A stretch of DNA of 9,482 bases, taken from the NCBI GenBank assembly GCA_009930155.1, contig RZYX01000072.1:1-9482 (forward strand), written 5' to 3'. The stretch's first letter is position 1. Each line of letters starts with the position of its first letter. Below the pieces are notes generated by a model. The model searched no databases. It saw only the letters and a program-made list of their open reading frames with translations, and had not been told where the DNA came from. Shown in pieces: positions 1-6,215 of the stretch. This DNA comes from Clostridia bacterium (GTDB lineage Bacteria; Bacillota_A; Clostridia; Oscillospirales; Acutalibacteraceae). A program made the position numbers and the translations under genes.

Positions 1-409
1 CAGTAATAATCATAATAACAATTAAACTTGCAAAAACAATAACACGAAAAAAGTCAAGCTCATGAAGCTTTAAAACATGATTCTTTATGTTCAAATCCTC
101 TTGGTACATTTCTGCTGTTATTGAGTTCGTACTCCAGTTTTCTAACTTTTCATACTTATCTTTTAAATCAGGGGACTGTTTAAATATTTGTTCATATACT
201 TCTGGAAATCTGCGAAGAACAGAATCTTTAAGACTGTTATATTCTTTTATGTAAAGTACTATTAGTGCAATCCAGTAGATAAGGCAACTTAAAATACCCC
301 AAAATTTAATTGCTTCCGGAGAAAAAACTGTCATTAAAATAGTAGTTCCAAAAATGAATCCCCAAGATATCCAAAACCAAAGGATTTTAGTTTTTATCTT
401 ATTGATAAT
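1..409 (-). CDS. Unrecognised membrane protein, C-terminus beyond window, probable ATT start
   Basis: An open frame of about 136 codons runs leftward off the window edge without a stop. I do not recognise the family. The translation shows a short basic N-terminus (KIKTK), a hydrophobic segment at about residues 9-28 (rich in W, I, F), and a second at about 37-55 (WGILSCLIYWIALIVLYI). A charged, probably cytoplasmic stretch of about 70 residues follows (RRFPEVYEQ, DLKDKYEKLENW), and then a third hydrophobic segment begins at about 119 (FFRVIVFASLIVIMII). It overlaps the end of cca by 11 bases and is probably co-transcribed with it. A strong ribosome site (GGGAGGG, 414-420) sits 5 bases before ATT 407-409 and 8 before ATC 404-406. 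No ATG, GTG or TTG lies in this frame between the upstream stop and ATG 332-334, which would discard most of the first membrane segment. The coding frame is well supported; the exact start is uncertain and no function can be assigned. Confidence 0.72.
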   Translation of the reverse strand, partial: MINKIKTKILWFWISWGFIFGTTILMTVFSPEAIKFWGILSCLIYWIALIVLYIKEYNSLKDSVLRRFPEVYEQIFKQSPDLKDKYEKLENWSTNSITAEMYQEDLNIKNHVLKLHELDFFRVIVFASLIVIMIIT

Positions 410-1745
410 GCATCCCTCCCATAATATTTTTTACTTCTTTAATCAATTCAGCTTTATTATTTTGAAGCTTGCCGTCAATAACAGCTAGCAAAAGCTCATT
501 TAGAATTTCTCTAATTTTTTTGCTTGCAGGTATACCTAGGTTAATTAAATCATCACCATTTATAGCAAGGTCGCAAAGCTTAAAACATTCTCCATTTTCT
601 ATAATTTTGTTCATCATTTCTTCAATCTTTAAAAATTTGTTCTCACGATTAGAATAAATTGGGCTGTGTGCAAGTGAATCAGCGAGCTTGACTTTTAAGA
701 GCAATTTTAAAATAGTTGGGGAGATCTTTGCAAGCCTTCTTTTTATTGTTTTTTCTTCAGGTTCTATTGGATAGTCATGGTATTTAACCAAAGTAAGAAC
801 AGTATCAGTGATTTTATTGCTTAATTTAAGGTTTTTTAAGACCTTTTTTGCAATATCAGCACTTATATTTCCGTGTCCATGAAAATGGCCTACTCCTTTT
901 TCGTCTATAGAATAACAATGAGGTTTTCCAATATCATGTAATAATAATGTAAGCCTAATAATAGGGTCACATTCGGAATAGTCAATTGCATAAACTGTGT
1001 GTTCCCAAATATCAAAAATATGATGTTCGTTGTGCTGGTCAAAGTCAAACATTGGCTCGATTTCTGGAATTATTTTTGTGAAAACATCACGATATTTTAA
1101 AAGAACATTGCGAACATTTTTACCACAAAGTAGTTTTAAAAGTTCTGTGGATAAACGCTCTTTTGAAACATTTTTTAGTAGATATGCATTTCTTAAAATG
1201 CTGTCAGATGTTTTTTGCTCTAATTCAAATCCAAGTATAGATGAAAAGCGAAGAGCACGCAAAATCCGTAGAGCATCTTCATTAAATCTCAAATCAGGGT
1301 TGCCAACACATCTTATTGTTTTGTTTTCAATATCTTTAATACCTTCAAAAATATCAATAAGTCCACTGTTTTCATTGTAAGCCATGGAATTTATAGTAAA
1401 ATCTCTGCGACTTAAATCCTCGCAAAGATTGTTGCAAAAATTAACACTATCTGGGTGGCGGTTGTCAAGATAATTGCCGTCGATCCTAAAAGTAGTTATT
1501 TCAAGTGGAAGTGTGTCAACAATAACTGTTATAGTTCCATGTTTAATACCACTTTCAATTGTTTTTAATTTATGAAAAACAGACAATACTTCACTTGGTA
1601 AAGCGTTTGTTGTTACATCCCAATCAGGTGGGCAAACCCCAAGAATACTGTCTCTTACACATCCACCTACAACATAAGCCTCAAATCCATTTTGTTCAAG
1701 AAGTTTGATAGCGTACTTAACTTGTACTGGCAAAACAATATTCAA
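399..1745 (-). CDS. cca: CCA tRNA nucleotidyltransferase with HD domain
   Basis: Class II nucleotidyltransferase that adds or repairs the 3' CCA end of tRNAs from CTP and ATP in the cytoplasm. From the chosen start (448 aa): flexible GGCVRD motif at 27-32, catalytic DWD (D41, D43), RRDFTIN at 113-119, and the nucleotide-selecting EDxxR motif (E156, D157, R160) in a conserved RFNEDALRILRALRF block. A complete-looking HD phosphohydrolase domain follows: H249, H270-D271 (HDIGKP), HGH near 289-291, and H323-D324. The TTG at 1743-1745 is chosen because GGAGGTGA lies 8 bases upstream and the protein then begins MNIVLPVQVK, as in homologues; an upstream in-frame GTG (1760) overlaps the ribosome site itself. 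The HD domain resembles the arrangement known from the E. coli enzyme. A-adding-only, CC-adding-only or poly(A) polymerase activity cannot be excluded from motifs alone, but a full CCA enzyme is the default. Confidence 0.93.
   Translation of the reverse strand: MNIVLPVQVKYAIKLLEQNGFEAYVVGGCVRDSILGVCPPDWDVTTNALPSEVLSVFHKLKTIESGIKHGTITVIVDTLPLEITTFRIDGNYLDNRHPDSVNFCNNLCEDLSRRDFTINSMAYNENSGLIDIFEGIKDIENKTIRCVGNPDLRFNEDALRILRALRFSSILGFELEQKTSDSILRNAYLLKNVSKERLSTELLKLLCGKNVRNVLLKYRDVFTKIIPEIEPMFDFDQHNEHHIFDIWEHTVYAIDYSECDPIIRLTLLLHDIGKPHCYSIDEKGVGHFHGHGNISADIAKKVLKNLKLSNKITDTVLTLVKYHDYPIEPEEKTIKRRLAKISPTILKLLLKVKLADSLAHSPIYSNRENKFLKIEEMMNKIIENGECFKLCDLAINGDDLINLGIPASKKIREILNELLLAVIDGKLQNNKAELIKEVKNIMGGMHYQ
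414..420 (-). promoter_or_regulatory. Ribosome binding site inside the cca 3' end
   Basis: On the minus strand the bases read GGGAGGG, a strong Shine-Dalgarno match, and lie within the last codons of cca (the Met-Gly-Gly-Met stretch). Position and strength suggest translation of the overlapping membrane-protein gene restarts here. The spacing fits ATT 407-409 or ATC 404-406. Confidence 0.6.
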
Positions 1746-1750
1746 ACAAA

Positions 1751-1758
1751 TCACCTCC
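1751..1758 (-). promoter_or_regulatory. cca ribosome binding site (decides TTG start)
   Basis: The minus strand reads GGAGGTGA, close to the full anti-Shine-Dalgarno complement. It is 8 bases (from GGAGG) before TTG 1745-1743 and overlaps the alternative GTG at 1760, so it argues for the shorter protein. Confidence 0.75.
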
Positions 1759-1766
1759 ACAAAATA

Positions 1767-1795
1767 AGAATATCATTCATTTAATATTATGTCTA
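1767..1795 (-). promoter_or_regulatory. Candidate sigma-A promoter for cca
   Basis: On the minus strand, TAGACA (1795-1790) is followed by a 17-base spacer and TATTCT (1772-1767). Transcription would begin near 1760, just ahead of the cca ribosome site. The match is moderate and the region is very AT-rich, so a chance match is possible. Confidence 0.4.
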
Positions 1796-1799
1796 TATG

Positions 1800-1828
1800 T
1801 TTACAAACAATAAAATAAATGATAAAAT
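1800..1828 (+). promoter_or_regulatory. Candidate sigma-A promoter for ynzC
   Basis: TTTACA (1800-1805), a 17-base spacer and TAAAAT (1823-1828) precede the DUF896 gene. The predicted start of transcription (about 1835) falls on the ribosome site at 1833-1840, which weakens the call. It is still the best spaced match in the 84-base divergent gap. Confidence 0.28.
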
Positions 1829-1844
1829 AAATAGGGTGATAATA

Positions 1845-2066
1845 ATGGAACAATCAAAGATAGATAGAATAAATGAATTGTCAAGAAAATCAAGAGAACA
1901 AGAACTTTCTGAATGCGAAAAGCAAGAGCAAGCACAGCTTCGCAGAGAATATGTTAAAGCATTTAAAAATAGCTTGGTTTCGCAACTTGAATGCACCTAT
2001 ATTGTGGATGAATATGGCAATAAGAAGAAGGTGCAAAAAGGTACTAATGATAAAAATAAATCATAA
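1845..2066 (+). CDS. ynzC: DUF896 / UPF0291 family protein, YnzC-like
   Basis: Small cytoplasmic protein of 73 aa belonging to the DUF896 (UPF0291) family of Firmicutes. The family pattern is clear: MEQSKIDRINELSRKS at 1-16, a linker with acidic residues, then QAQLRREYVKAFKNSL at about 29-44 and a tail with YIVDEYGNKKK. The B. subtilis homologue YnzC forms a two-helix bundle; there it lies in the LexA-controlled yneA operon, but its biochemical role is not established. No convincing LexA box was seen here. ATG 1845 is chosen because AGGGTGAT (1833-1840) precedes it and the family motif begins exactly there. An ATG at 1797 would add 16 residues encoded by likely promoter DNA. The gene is divergent from cca and its length is normal for the family. 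Confidence 0.88.
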   Translation: MEQSKIDRINELSRKSREQELSECEKQEQAQLRREYVKAFKNSLVSQLECTYIVDEYGNKKKVQKGTNDKNKS

Positions 2067-2071
2067 AGCTA

Positions 2072-2095
2072 GTTTGCTATAGCAAGTCATTTTTT
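2072..2095 (+). terminator. Weak candidate terminator after ynzC
   Basis: TTGC (2074-2077) and GCAA (2082-2085) can pair around a TATA loop, with two extra G-U pairs outside, followed closely by six T (2090-2095). The stem is short, so termination may be inefficient; it begins 6 bases after the ynzC stop. Confidence 0.35.
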
Positions 2096-2309
2096 AATGC
2101 TAAGTAGTATACATTATGTTGCTTTAAAACGCTTTGCGAAAATTTGCTTACAGGTGTTTTTATAGTTCAATGATGTTATGGATTAGATTTGTAAATGGTT
2201 TAAAATAAATAGTGCATGATGGAAAAATTAATATGTTTTAATACATATTTTAACAATTAAAGTTCATTTGACTATTAATGCTTTTAAAATAGTATATATT
2301 ATATTTTAG

Positions 2310-2330
2310 CAGGGGTTTTCCCTGTTTTTT
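2310..2330 (+). terminator. Rho-independent terminator
   Basis: CAGGG (2310-2314), loop GTTTT and CCCTG (2320-2324) form a perfect GC-rich stem in otherwise AT-rich DNA, followed directly by six T (2325-2330). The stem can extend by a G-U and an A-T pair. The T tract marks the plus strand. It ends transcription from the ynzC side and insulates the hprK promoter. Confidence 0.8.
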
Positions 2331-2372
2331 AATTTAAAATAATTGTTACTTGTATAACATTTCAAATAGATG

Positions 2373-2401
2373 TTTGCACTTGCTTATATTTATATTATAA
2401 T
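2373..2401 (+). promoter_or_regulatory. Sigma-A-type promoter of the hprK operon
   Basis: TTTGCA (2373-2378), a 17-base spacer and a perfect TATAAT (2396-2401) lie between the terminator and hprK. Transcription would start near 2408, giving a leader of about 49 bases, too short for a typical riboswitch. It overlaps the codons of an upstream in-frame ATG (2370), which supports the later hprK start. Confidence 0.6.
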
Positions 2402-2456
2402 ACTATTATATGTAAAAATATATCGAATGAATTTTTATCACGAAAGGAAGCGTAAT

Positions 2457-3431
2457 ATGTCTATAAAATATTCTGTTCCACTTTCAAAGGTTATAGCAAC
2501 CGAATCTTTAGAGGAAGTATATCTTCCAAAAGATGCGAGCGAGATTTTTATAACTTCATTTGAAGTGTGTAGACCAAGTCTTATTTTAGCAAGTCACGAC
2601 CATTATTTCAACTCCGAAAGAGTACAGTTTATTGGAAAATCAGAGATGGAATTTTTAGAAGATATGGAAGAAGATGAAAGGCAATCAGCTCTTGAACGAT
2701 TTTTTAGCAAAAAAGCCGTAACGGTAATTTTACCACTTAGCTGTGTTGAATGTCCTAAAGATATTCTTCAGCTTGCCCAGAAATATGAGGTTCCACTTTT
2801 AAGAACAGGCGAAGAGACTTCAAATGCAATATCTTCACTTGTTTCGTTTCTCAATGTTGAACTTGCTGAGCGTATAACGAGGCACGGTGTTCTTGTTGAA
2901 GTTTCAGGTGAGGGAATACTTATAGTTGGCGATAGTGGTGTAGGCAAGAGTGAAACGGTTGTTGAGCTTATAAAAAGAGGCCACAGACTTGTTGCTGATG
3001 ATGCTGTTGAACTCCGTAAGGTGTCAAGCAGAACAATTGTTGGCTCTGCACCTGATAATATTAGGCATTTTATCGAGCTTAGGGGAGTAGGTATTATTGA
3101 TGCACGCCGTCTGTTTGGTATGAGTGCTGTTAAAATGACGGTTAAGATAGATATGGTAATTGAGCTTGAGCAGTGGGATGACGAGAAAGTTTATGAGCGT
3201 ATGGGACTTGACGATGAATACACTACAATTTTAGGAATAAGTGTTCCTCTTGCAGTTGTTCCTGTAAGACCTGGACGAAATCTTGCTGTAATTATTGAGG
3301 TTGCGGCAATAAATAATAGGCAGAAAAAGATGGGCTACAACTCTGCAAAAGAGCTTTTAGCAAATCTTGGTATGATGGATGAAGAGGAAAAAGAAGTTAG
3401 GGCACCAATTGATATCTGGCAGAATTTTTAA
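2457..3431 (+). CDS. hprK: HPr kinase/phosphorylase
   Basis: Bifunctional enzyme that phosphorylates Ser46 of HPr (or Crh) with ATP or pyrophosphate and removes the phosphate by phosphorolysis, so setting carbon catabolite repression and PTS activity in Gram-positive bacteria. The 324-aa product has the normal length. An N-terminal domain (about 1-130) precedes the kinase core: H143 in the TRHGVLVEV block, Walker A GDSGVGKS at 158-165 (K164), the acidic pair D181-D182, the family signature ELRGVGIIDARRLFG at 207-221, Y246-x-R248, and the C-terminal VPVRPGRN loop at 268-275. All key residues expected from Lactobacillus/Bacillus HprK are present. ATG 2457 follows AAGGA (2444-2448) at 8 bases; in-frame ATGs at 2370 and 2427 lack ribosome sites and add a spurious hydrophobic leader. 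It is the first gene of the operon; neither HPr nor Crh is encoded in the window. Confidence 0.96.
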   Translation: MSIKYSVPLSKVIATESLEEVYLPKDASEIFITSFEVCRPSLILASHDHYFNSERVQFIGKSEMEFLEDMEEDERQSALERFFSKKAVTVILPLSCVECPKDILQLAQKYEVPLLRTGEETSNAISSLVSFLNVELAERITRHGVLVEVSGEGILIVGDSGVGKSETVVELIKRGHRLVADDAVELRKVSSRTIVGSAPDNIRHFIELRGVGIIDARRLFGMSAVKMTVKIDMVIELEQWDDEKVYERMGLDDEYTTILGISVPLAVVPVRPGRNLAVIIEVAAINNRQKKMGYNSAKELLANLGMMDEEEKEVRAPIDIWQNF

Positions 3432-3449
3432 TTTTTGTGGGGGTCAGGT

Positions 3450-4406
3450 ATGTATAGAGTAGGAATAGATTTGGGTGGAACTAACATTTCGGTTGGTGTT
3501 ATTGATAAAAATTTTAACATAATAGGTAGGGGCAAACTTAAAACAAATCTTCCTAGAAGTTTTGATGAAATTTTTCCAAATATTGTAGAAGCAGTTAATA
3601 TGGCGGCTAAAGATGCTGGAATATCAATGCATGATGTTTTGTCAGTTGGCGTTGGAGCACCAGGAGCAATTAATGTGGACAGTGGTGTTGTTGAATCTTC
3701 TAGTAATCTTGGATTTTATAATGTACCTCTTAAGGCAGAACTTGAAAAGGCACTTGATAAAACTGTTTTTTTGACTAATGATGCAAACTGTGCCGCATTG
3801 GCAGAAAAGATGCTTGGTGCTGGAAAGGGCGTAAAAGATTTAATTGTTATTACGCTTGGCACAGGCATAGGTGGCGGAATTTTTGTAAATGATAAGATGC
3901 TTACAGGGGTGAATGGCTCAGCTGGAGAAATAGGACATATTGTTATAGAAAATGATGGTGTTGAATGTAGTTGTGGCAGAAAAGGTTGTTGGGAAAAGTA
4001 TGCATCAGCAACAGCAATAGGACGGCAGACAAAAGAAGCACTTATGAAAGATAAGTATAAAAAAAGTTATATGTGGAAATTAATAGGTAATGATATTTCA
4101 AAAGTAAACGGAAGAACTGCTTTTGATGCAATGAAAAACGGCGATGATTTAGGTATACAAATAGTAAATAAATATATGGATTATTTGGCTTGTGGAATAA
4201 CAAACCTTATAAATCTTTTTCAGCCACAAGTGTTTTGCATTGGAGGCGGAATGTCAAACGAGGGTAATGCGTTGCTTTTGCCTGTTATTGAAAGGGTAGA
4301 AAAGGAAAGGTACAGTATTCATTCAAGCAAGCAAACCAAAATTTGTATAGCAGAGCTAAAAAATGATGCAGGTATAATTGGTGCAGCTTTGCTAAACGAG
4401 ATATAA
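3450..4406 (+). CDS. ROK family sugar kinase, probable glucokinase
   Basis: ATP-dependent hexose kinase of the ROK family, 318 aa. The N-terminal phosphate-binding loop is DLGGTNISVGV (7-17). Next come the GAPG block (69-72), the sugar-binding catalytic pair N110-D111, the second phosphate loop LGTGIGGG (136-143), and GEIGH (E160, H163). The zinc motif CSCGRKGCWE has C173, C175, C180 and E182, with H163 completing the site. Zinc-motif ROK enzymes without an N-terminal DNA-binding domain are usually glucokinases (GlcK type), and the helix-turn-helix of ROK repressors is absent here. N-acetylglucosamine or N-acetylmannosamine specificity cannot be excluded, and the murB/rapZ neighbourhood makes an amino-sugar substrate worth considering. 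ATG 3450 is chosen because GTGGGGGT lies just upstream and homologues begin with such a short Met-x-x-Val-Gly-Ile-Asp-Leu start; an earlier in-frame TTG (3435) adds five residues. It starts 18 bases after hprK. Confidence 0.9.
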   Translation: MYRVGIDLGGTNISVGVIDKNFNIIGRGKLKTNLPRSFDEIFPNIVEAVNMAAKDAGISMHDVLSVGVGAPGAINVDSGVVESSSNLGFYNVPLKAELEKALDKTVFLTNDANCAALAEKMLGAGKGVKDLIVITLGTGIGGGIFVNDKMLTGVNGSAGEIGHIVIENDGVECSCGRKGCWEKYASATAIGRQTKEALMKDKYKKSYMWKLIGNDISKVNGRTAFDAMKNGDDLGIQIVNKYMDYLACGITNLINLFQPQVFCIGGGMSNEGNALLLPVIERVEKERYSIHSSKQTKICIAELKNDAGIIGAALLNEI

Positions 4407-4419
4407 ATGGAGAATTATT

Positions 4420-5322
4420 ATGTTTGATAAAATAAAAATTTTTGCAAATACTCTTGGCTGTGAGGTTAAGGAACTTGTGCCAATGAGTGAGCATACTAGC
4501 TTTAAAACAGGAGGTAATGCAAGGCTTTTTATCTCTCCTGATTCTATTGATAGTCTTGCAGAGCTTGTAAAATATTTTAAATCACTTAAAGTAAATCCTT
4601 TTGTACTTGGAAATGGAAGTAATACTCTTGTGTCAGACGATGGAATAGATGGAGTTATAATTCATATTGATAATGGTTTTAAACGCATTGAATATTGTGG
4701 TGGCGGAATTATAAAATGTGGTGCTGGAGTAAACTTTGCACAGCTTTGTATGTTTGCACTGGAATATGAGCTTACAGGTCTTGAATTTGCATATGGAATT
4801 CCTGGAACAGTTGGTGGTGCAGCATTTATGAATGCAGGAGCATACGGTGGCGAAATGAAGGATGTTGTTATGATGTGTACTCATATAACTCCAGATGGTG
4901 AGCGCAGTTCGCTTTCAGGTGATTCTTTAGAATTTGGATATAGAAAAAGTGCATATACAGTTAATAAATGCATAATAACAACAGTAGTATTTAAGCTTGA
5001 TACTGGAAATGCAGAGGCAATCAGATATAAGATGGATTCCACATTAAGTAAGCGTAAGGCAAAGCAACCACTAGAGTATCCAAGTGCAGGTAGTGTATTT
5101 AAAAGGCCAGAAGGTCAATTTGCAGGATCACTTATTGAAGAGTGTGGATTAAAAGGAAAAATAATTGGCGGTGCGCAAGTTAGTGAAAAACACGCAGGCT
5201 TTATAATAAACATTGGTGGAGCAACAACTAAGGATGTAACAGATCTTATCAAACTTGTTCAAGAAACAGTAAACAACGAAAAAGGTGTTTTACTTGAAAA
5301 GGAGATAAGACTAATAGGGTAA
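4420..5322 (+). CDS. murB: UDP-N-acetylenolpyruvoylglucosamine reductase
   Basis: FAD-dependent cytoplasmic reductase that converts UDP-GlcNAc-enolpyruvate to UDP-MurNAc with NADPH, the second committed step of peptidoglycan precursor synthesis. The 300-aa product matches the shorter Gram-positive (type II) MurB. FAD-binding features are TSFKTGGNA at 26-34, LGNGSNTLVSDDGIDG at 63-78, and GIPGTVGGAAFMNAGAYGGE at 126-145. Catalytic residues are visible: R175 in FGYRKSAYT, S225 in the PSAGSVFKRP block, and E295 in LLEKEIRLIG. The C-terminal GGAQVSEKHAGFIIN block (250-264) is also typical. The ATG follows GGAGA (4409-4413) by 6 bases and lies 13 bases after the ROK gene, so the two are probably translationally linked. 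MurB next to rapZ is a recurrent arrangement in Clostridia. Confidence 0.97.
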   Translation: MFDKIKIFANTLGCEVKELVPMSEHTSFKTGGNARLFISPDSIDSLAELVKYFKSLKVNPFVLGNGSNTLVSDDGIDGVIIHIDNGFKRIEYCGGGIIKCGAGVNFAQLCMFALEYELTGLEFAYGIPGTVGGAAFMNAGAYGGEMKDVVMMCTHITPDGERSSLSGDSLEFGYRKSAYTVNKCIITTVVFKLDTGNAEAIRYKMDSTLSKRKAKQPLEYPSAGSVFKRPEGQFAGSLIEECGLKGKIIGGAQVSEKHAGFIINIGGATTKDVTDLIKLVQETVNNEKGVLLEKEIRLIG

Positions 5323-5342
5323 GGGTGATGATTAAATCACCA

Positions 5343-5351
5343 GGGAGGTGG
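5343..5351 (+). promoter_or_regulatory. rapZ ribosome binding site (decides ATG 5355)
   Basis: GGGAGGTGG is a near-perfect Shine-Dalgarno sequence, with the GGAGG core 6 bases before ATG 5355. In-frame GTG 5325 and ATG 5328 lie upstream of it and would add residues not found before the P-loop in the family. Confidence 0.75.
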
Positions 5352-5354
5352 ATT

Positions 5355-6215
5355 ATGCAACTTATAATAGTAACAGGACTTTCAGGAGCAGGAAAATCAA
5401 AGGCAGTTGATATTCTTGAGGATATCGGGTTCTTTTGTGTTGATAATATGCCCCCAAAACTTGTTCCTGCTTTTGCACAGCTTTTACTCAAATCCACTGA
5501 ACAGCCATCAAAGGCGGCAATAGTAATTGACATTAGAGCTGGAAATGCTTTTAAAGATCTTTTTTATTCGATGGATTTAATTAAAGAAATGGGATGTGAC
5601 TTTAAAATCCTATTTATAGATGCAGCAAATGAAACATTGGTAAATAGATATAAAGAAACACGCAGAAAGCATCCGCTTTCTTATAAATATAAAGGTTCAA
5701 TCGATGCAGCAATTAATGCAGAACGTGAGATTTTGCGTCCAATTCGTAAAATGGCTGACTATATAATTGATACAACAAATCTTAAACCAGCTATTTTTAA
5801 AGAGCGTGTAGCAAGCTTATTTTTAGAAAATATTAAGTCTATGATGCCTATTCAGTGTATGTCATTTGGTTTTAAGTATGGTATACCAGCAGATGCTGAT
5901 TTAGTGTTTGATGTTAGATGTTTGCCGAATCCGTTCTATATTGATGAGCTTAAACAACTTACAGGACTTGATAAACAAGTTCGTGAATATGTTATGAAAT
6001 GGGAGCAGGCTCAAGGCCTTGTGCCAAAGCTTCTTGATTTAATTGACTATCTTGTACCGCTTTATCGTGAAGAGGGTAAAAGTCAGCTTATTGTGGCAAT
6101 AGGATGCACAGGTGGCAGACATCGTTCAGTAGTCTTTGCAGAACTCGTTTATAAGCATCTGTCAGAGGATAAGGGAATGAATGTTATGGTATCACATAGG
6201 GATATAAGCAAATGA
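5355..6215 (+). CDS. rapZ: RNase adapter / nucleotide-binding protein RapZ (YvcJ)
   Basis: P-loop protein of the RapZ/YvcJ family, 286 aa, cytoplasmic. Starting at ATG 5355 the Walker A GLSGAGKS occupies residues 8-15, exactly where the family has it; a VIDIRA segment at 57-62 is a Walker-B-like strand. The C-terminal domain carries FGFKYG (171-176), DVRCLPNP (186-193) and the GCTGGRHRS motif (250-258). In E. coli the corresponding motif lies in the glucosamine-6-phosphate-sensing pocket of RapZ, which controls glmS through GlmY/GlmZ and RNase E. In B. subtilis YvcJ hydrolyses ATP/GTP and affects competence. The C-terminus ends HRDISK and lacks the basic RNA-binding tail described for E. coli, so an sRNA-adapter role is not implied. 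It begins 32 bases after murB. The usual Firmicute partner yvcK (glmR) is absent downstream. Confidence 0.94.
   Translation: MQLIIVTGLSGAGKSKAVDILEDIGFFCVDNMPPKLVPAFAQLLLKSTEQPSKAAIVIDIRAGNAFKDLFYSMDLIKEMGCDFKILFIDAANETLVNRYKETRRKHPLSYKYKGSIDAAINAEREILRPIRKMADYIIDTTNLKPAIFKERVASLFLENIKSMMPIQCMSFGFKYGIPADADLVFDVRCLPNPFYIDELKQLTGLDKQVREYVMKWEQAQGLVPKLLDLIDYLVPLYREEGKSQLIVAIGCTGGRHRSVVFAELVYKHLSEDKGMNVMVSHRDISK

Larger units (their letters stand above)
2067..2372. other. AT-rich non-coding stretch between ynzC and hprK
   Basis: About 300 bases without a supportable reading frame on either strand. It contains the weak hairpin after ynzC, a short inverted repeat AATATG/CATATT (2230-2235, 2244-2249), the strong terminator at 2310-2330, and a 5-base-arm palindrome TGTTA-N6-TAACA (2344-2359) just upstream of the hprK promoter. 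No riboswitch, T-box or known RNA family was recognised. A small RNA or a long ynzC 3' untranslated region ending at the terminator is possible. Confidence 0.6.

Noticed and set aside
399..420. Translational frameshift fusing cca to the downstream membrane gene
   Set aside because: No slippery heptamer was seen, cca ends at a family-typical C-terminus, and a separate strong ribosome site explains the overlap better.
1030..1380. Plus-strand open frame inside cca
   Set aside because: It is antisense to a fully conserved CCA-enzyme coding region, has no ribosome site and resembles no protein family.
1790..1806. LexA/SOS box upstream of ynzC
   Set aside because: Only the right half (ATATGTTT) resembles the Bacillus box; the left half does not match, so SOS control cannot be supported.
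2124..2140. Catabolite-responsive element (cre) around the AAAACGCTTTGCG stretch
   Set aside because: At least two conserved positions of the cre consensus are wrong, and it lies upstream of the terminator, too far from the hprK promoter.
2370..2456. 29-residue hydrophobic N-terminal extension on HprK (membrane anchor?)
   Set aside because: The codons overlap the TATAAT promoter at 2396-2401, there is no ribosome site before ATG 2370, and ATG 2457 has a good one and gives the family-length protein.
2402..2456. Riboswitch or T-box in the hprK leader
   Set aside because: The predicted leader is about 49 bases with no strong hairpin and no terminator after the promoter, so there is no room for a known switch.
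5325..5354. Longer RapZ start at GTG 5325 or ATG 5328
   Set aside because: The extra ten residues would be encoded over the GGGAGGTGG ribosome site of ATG 5355, and the family places the P-loop within the first 15 residues.
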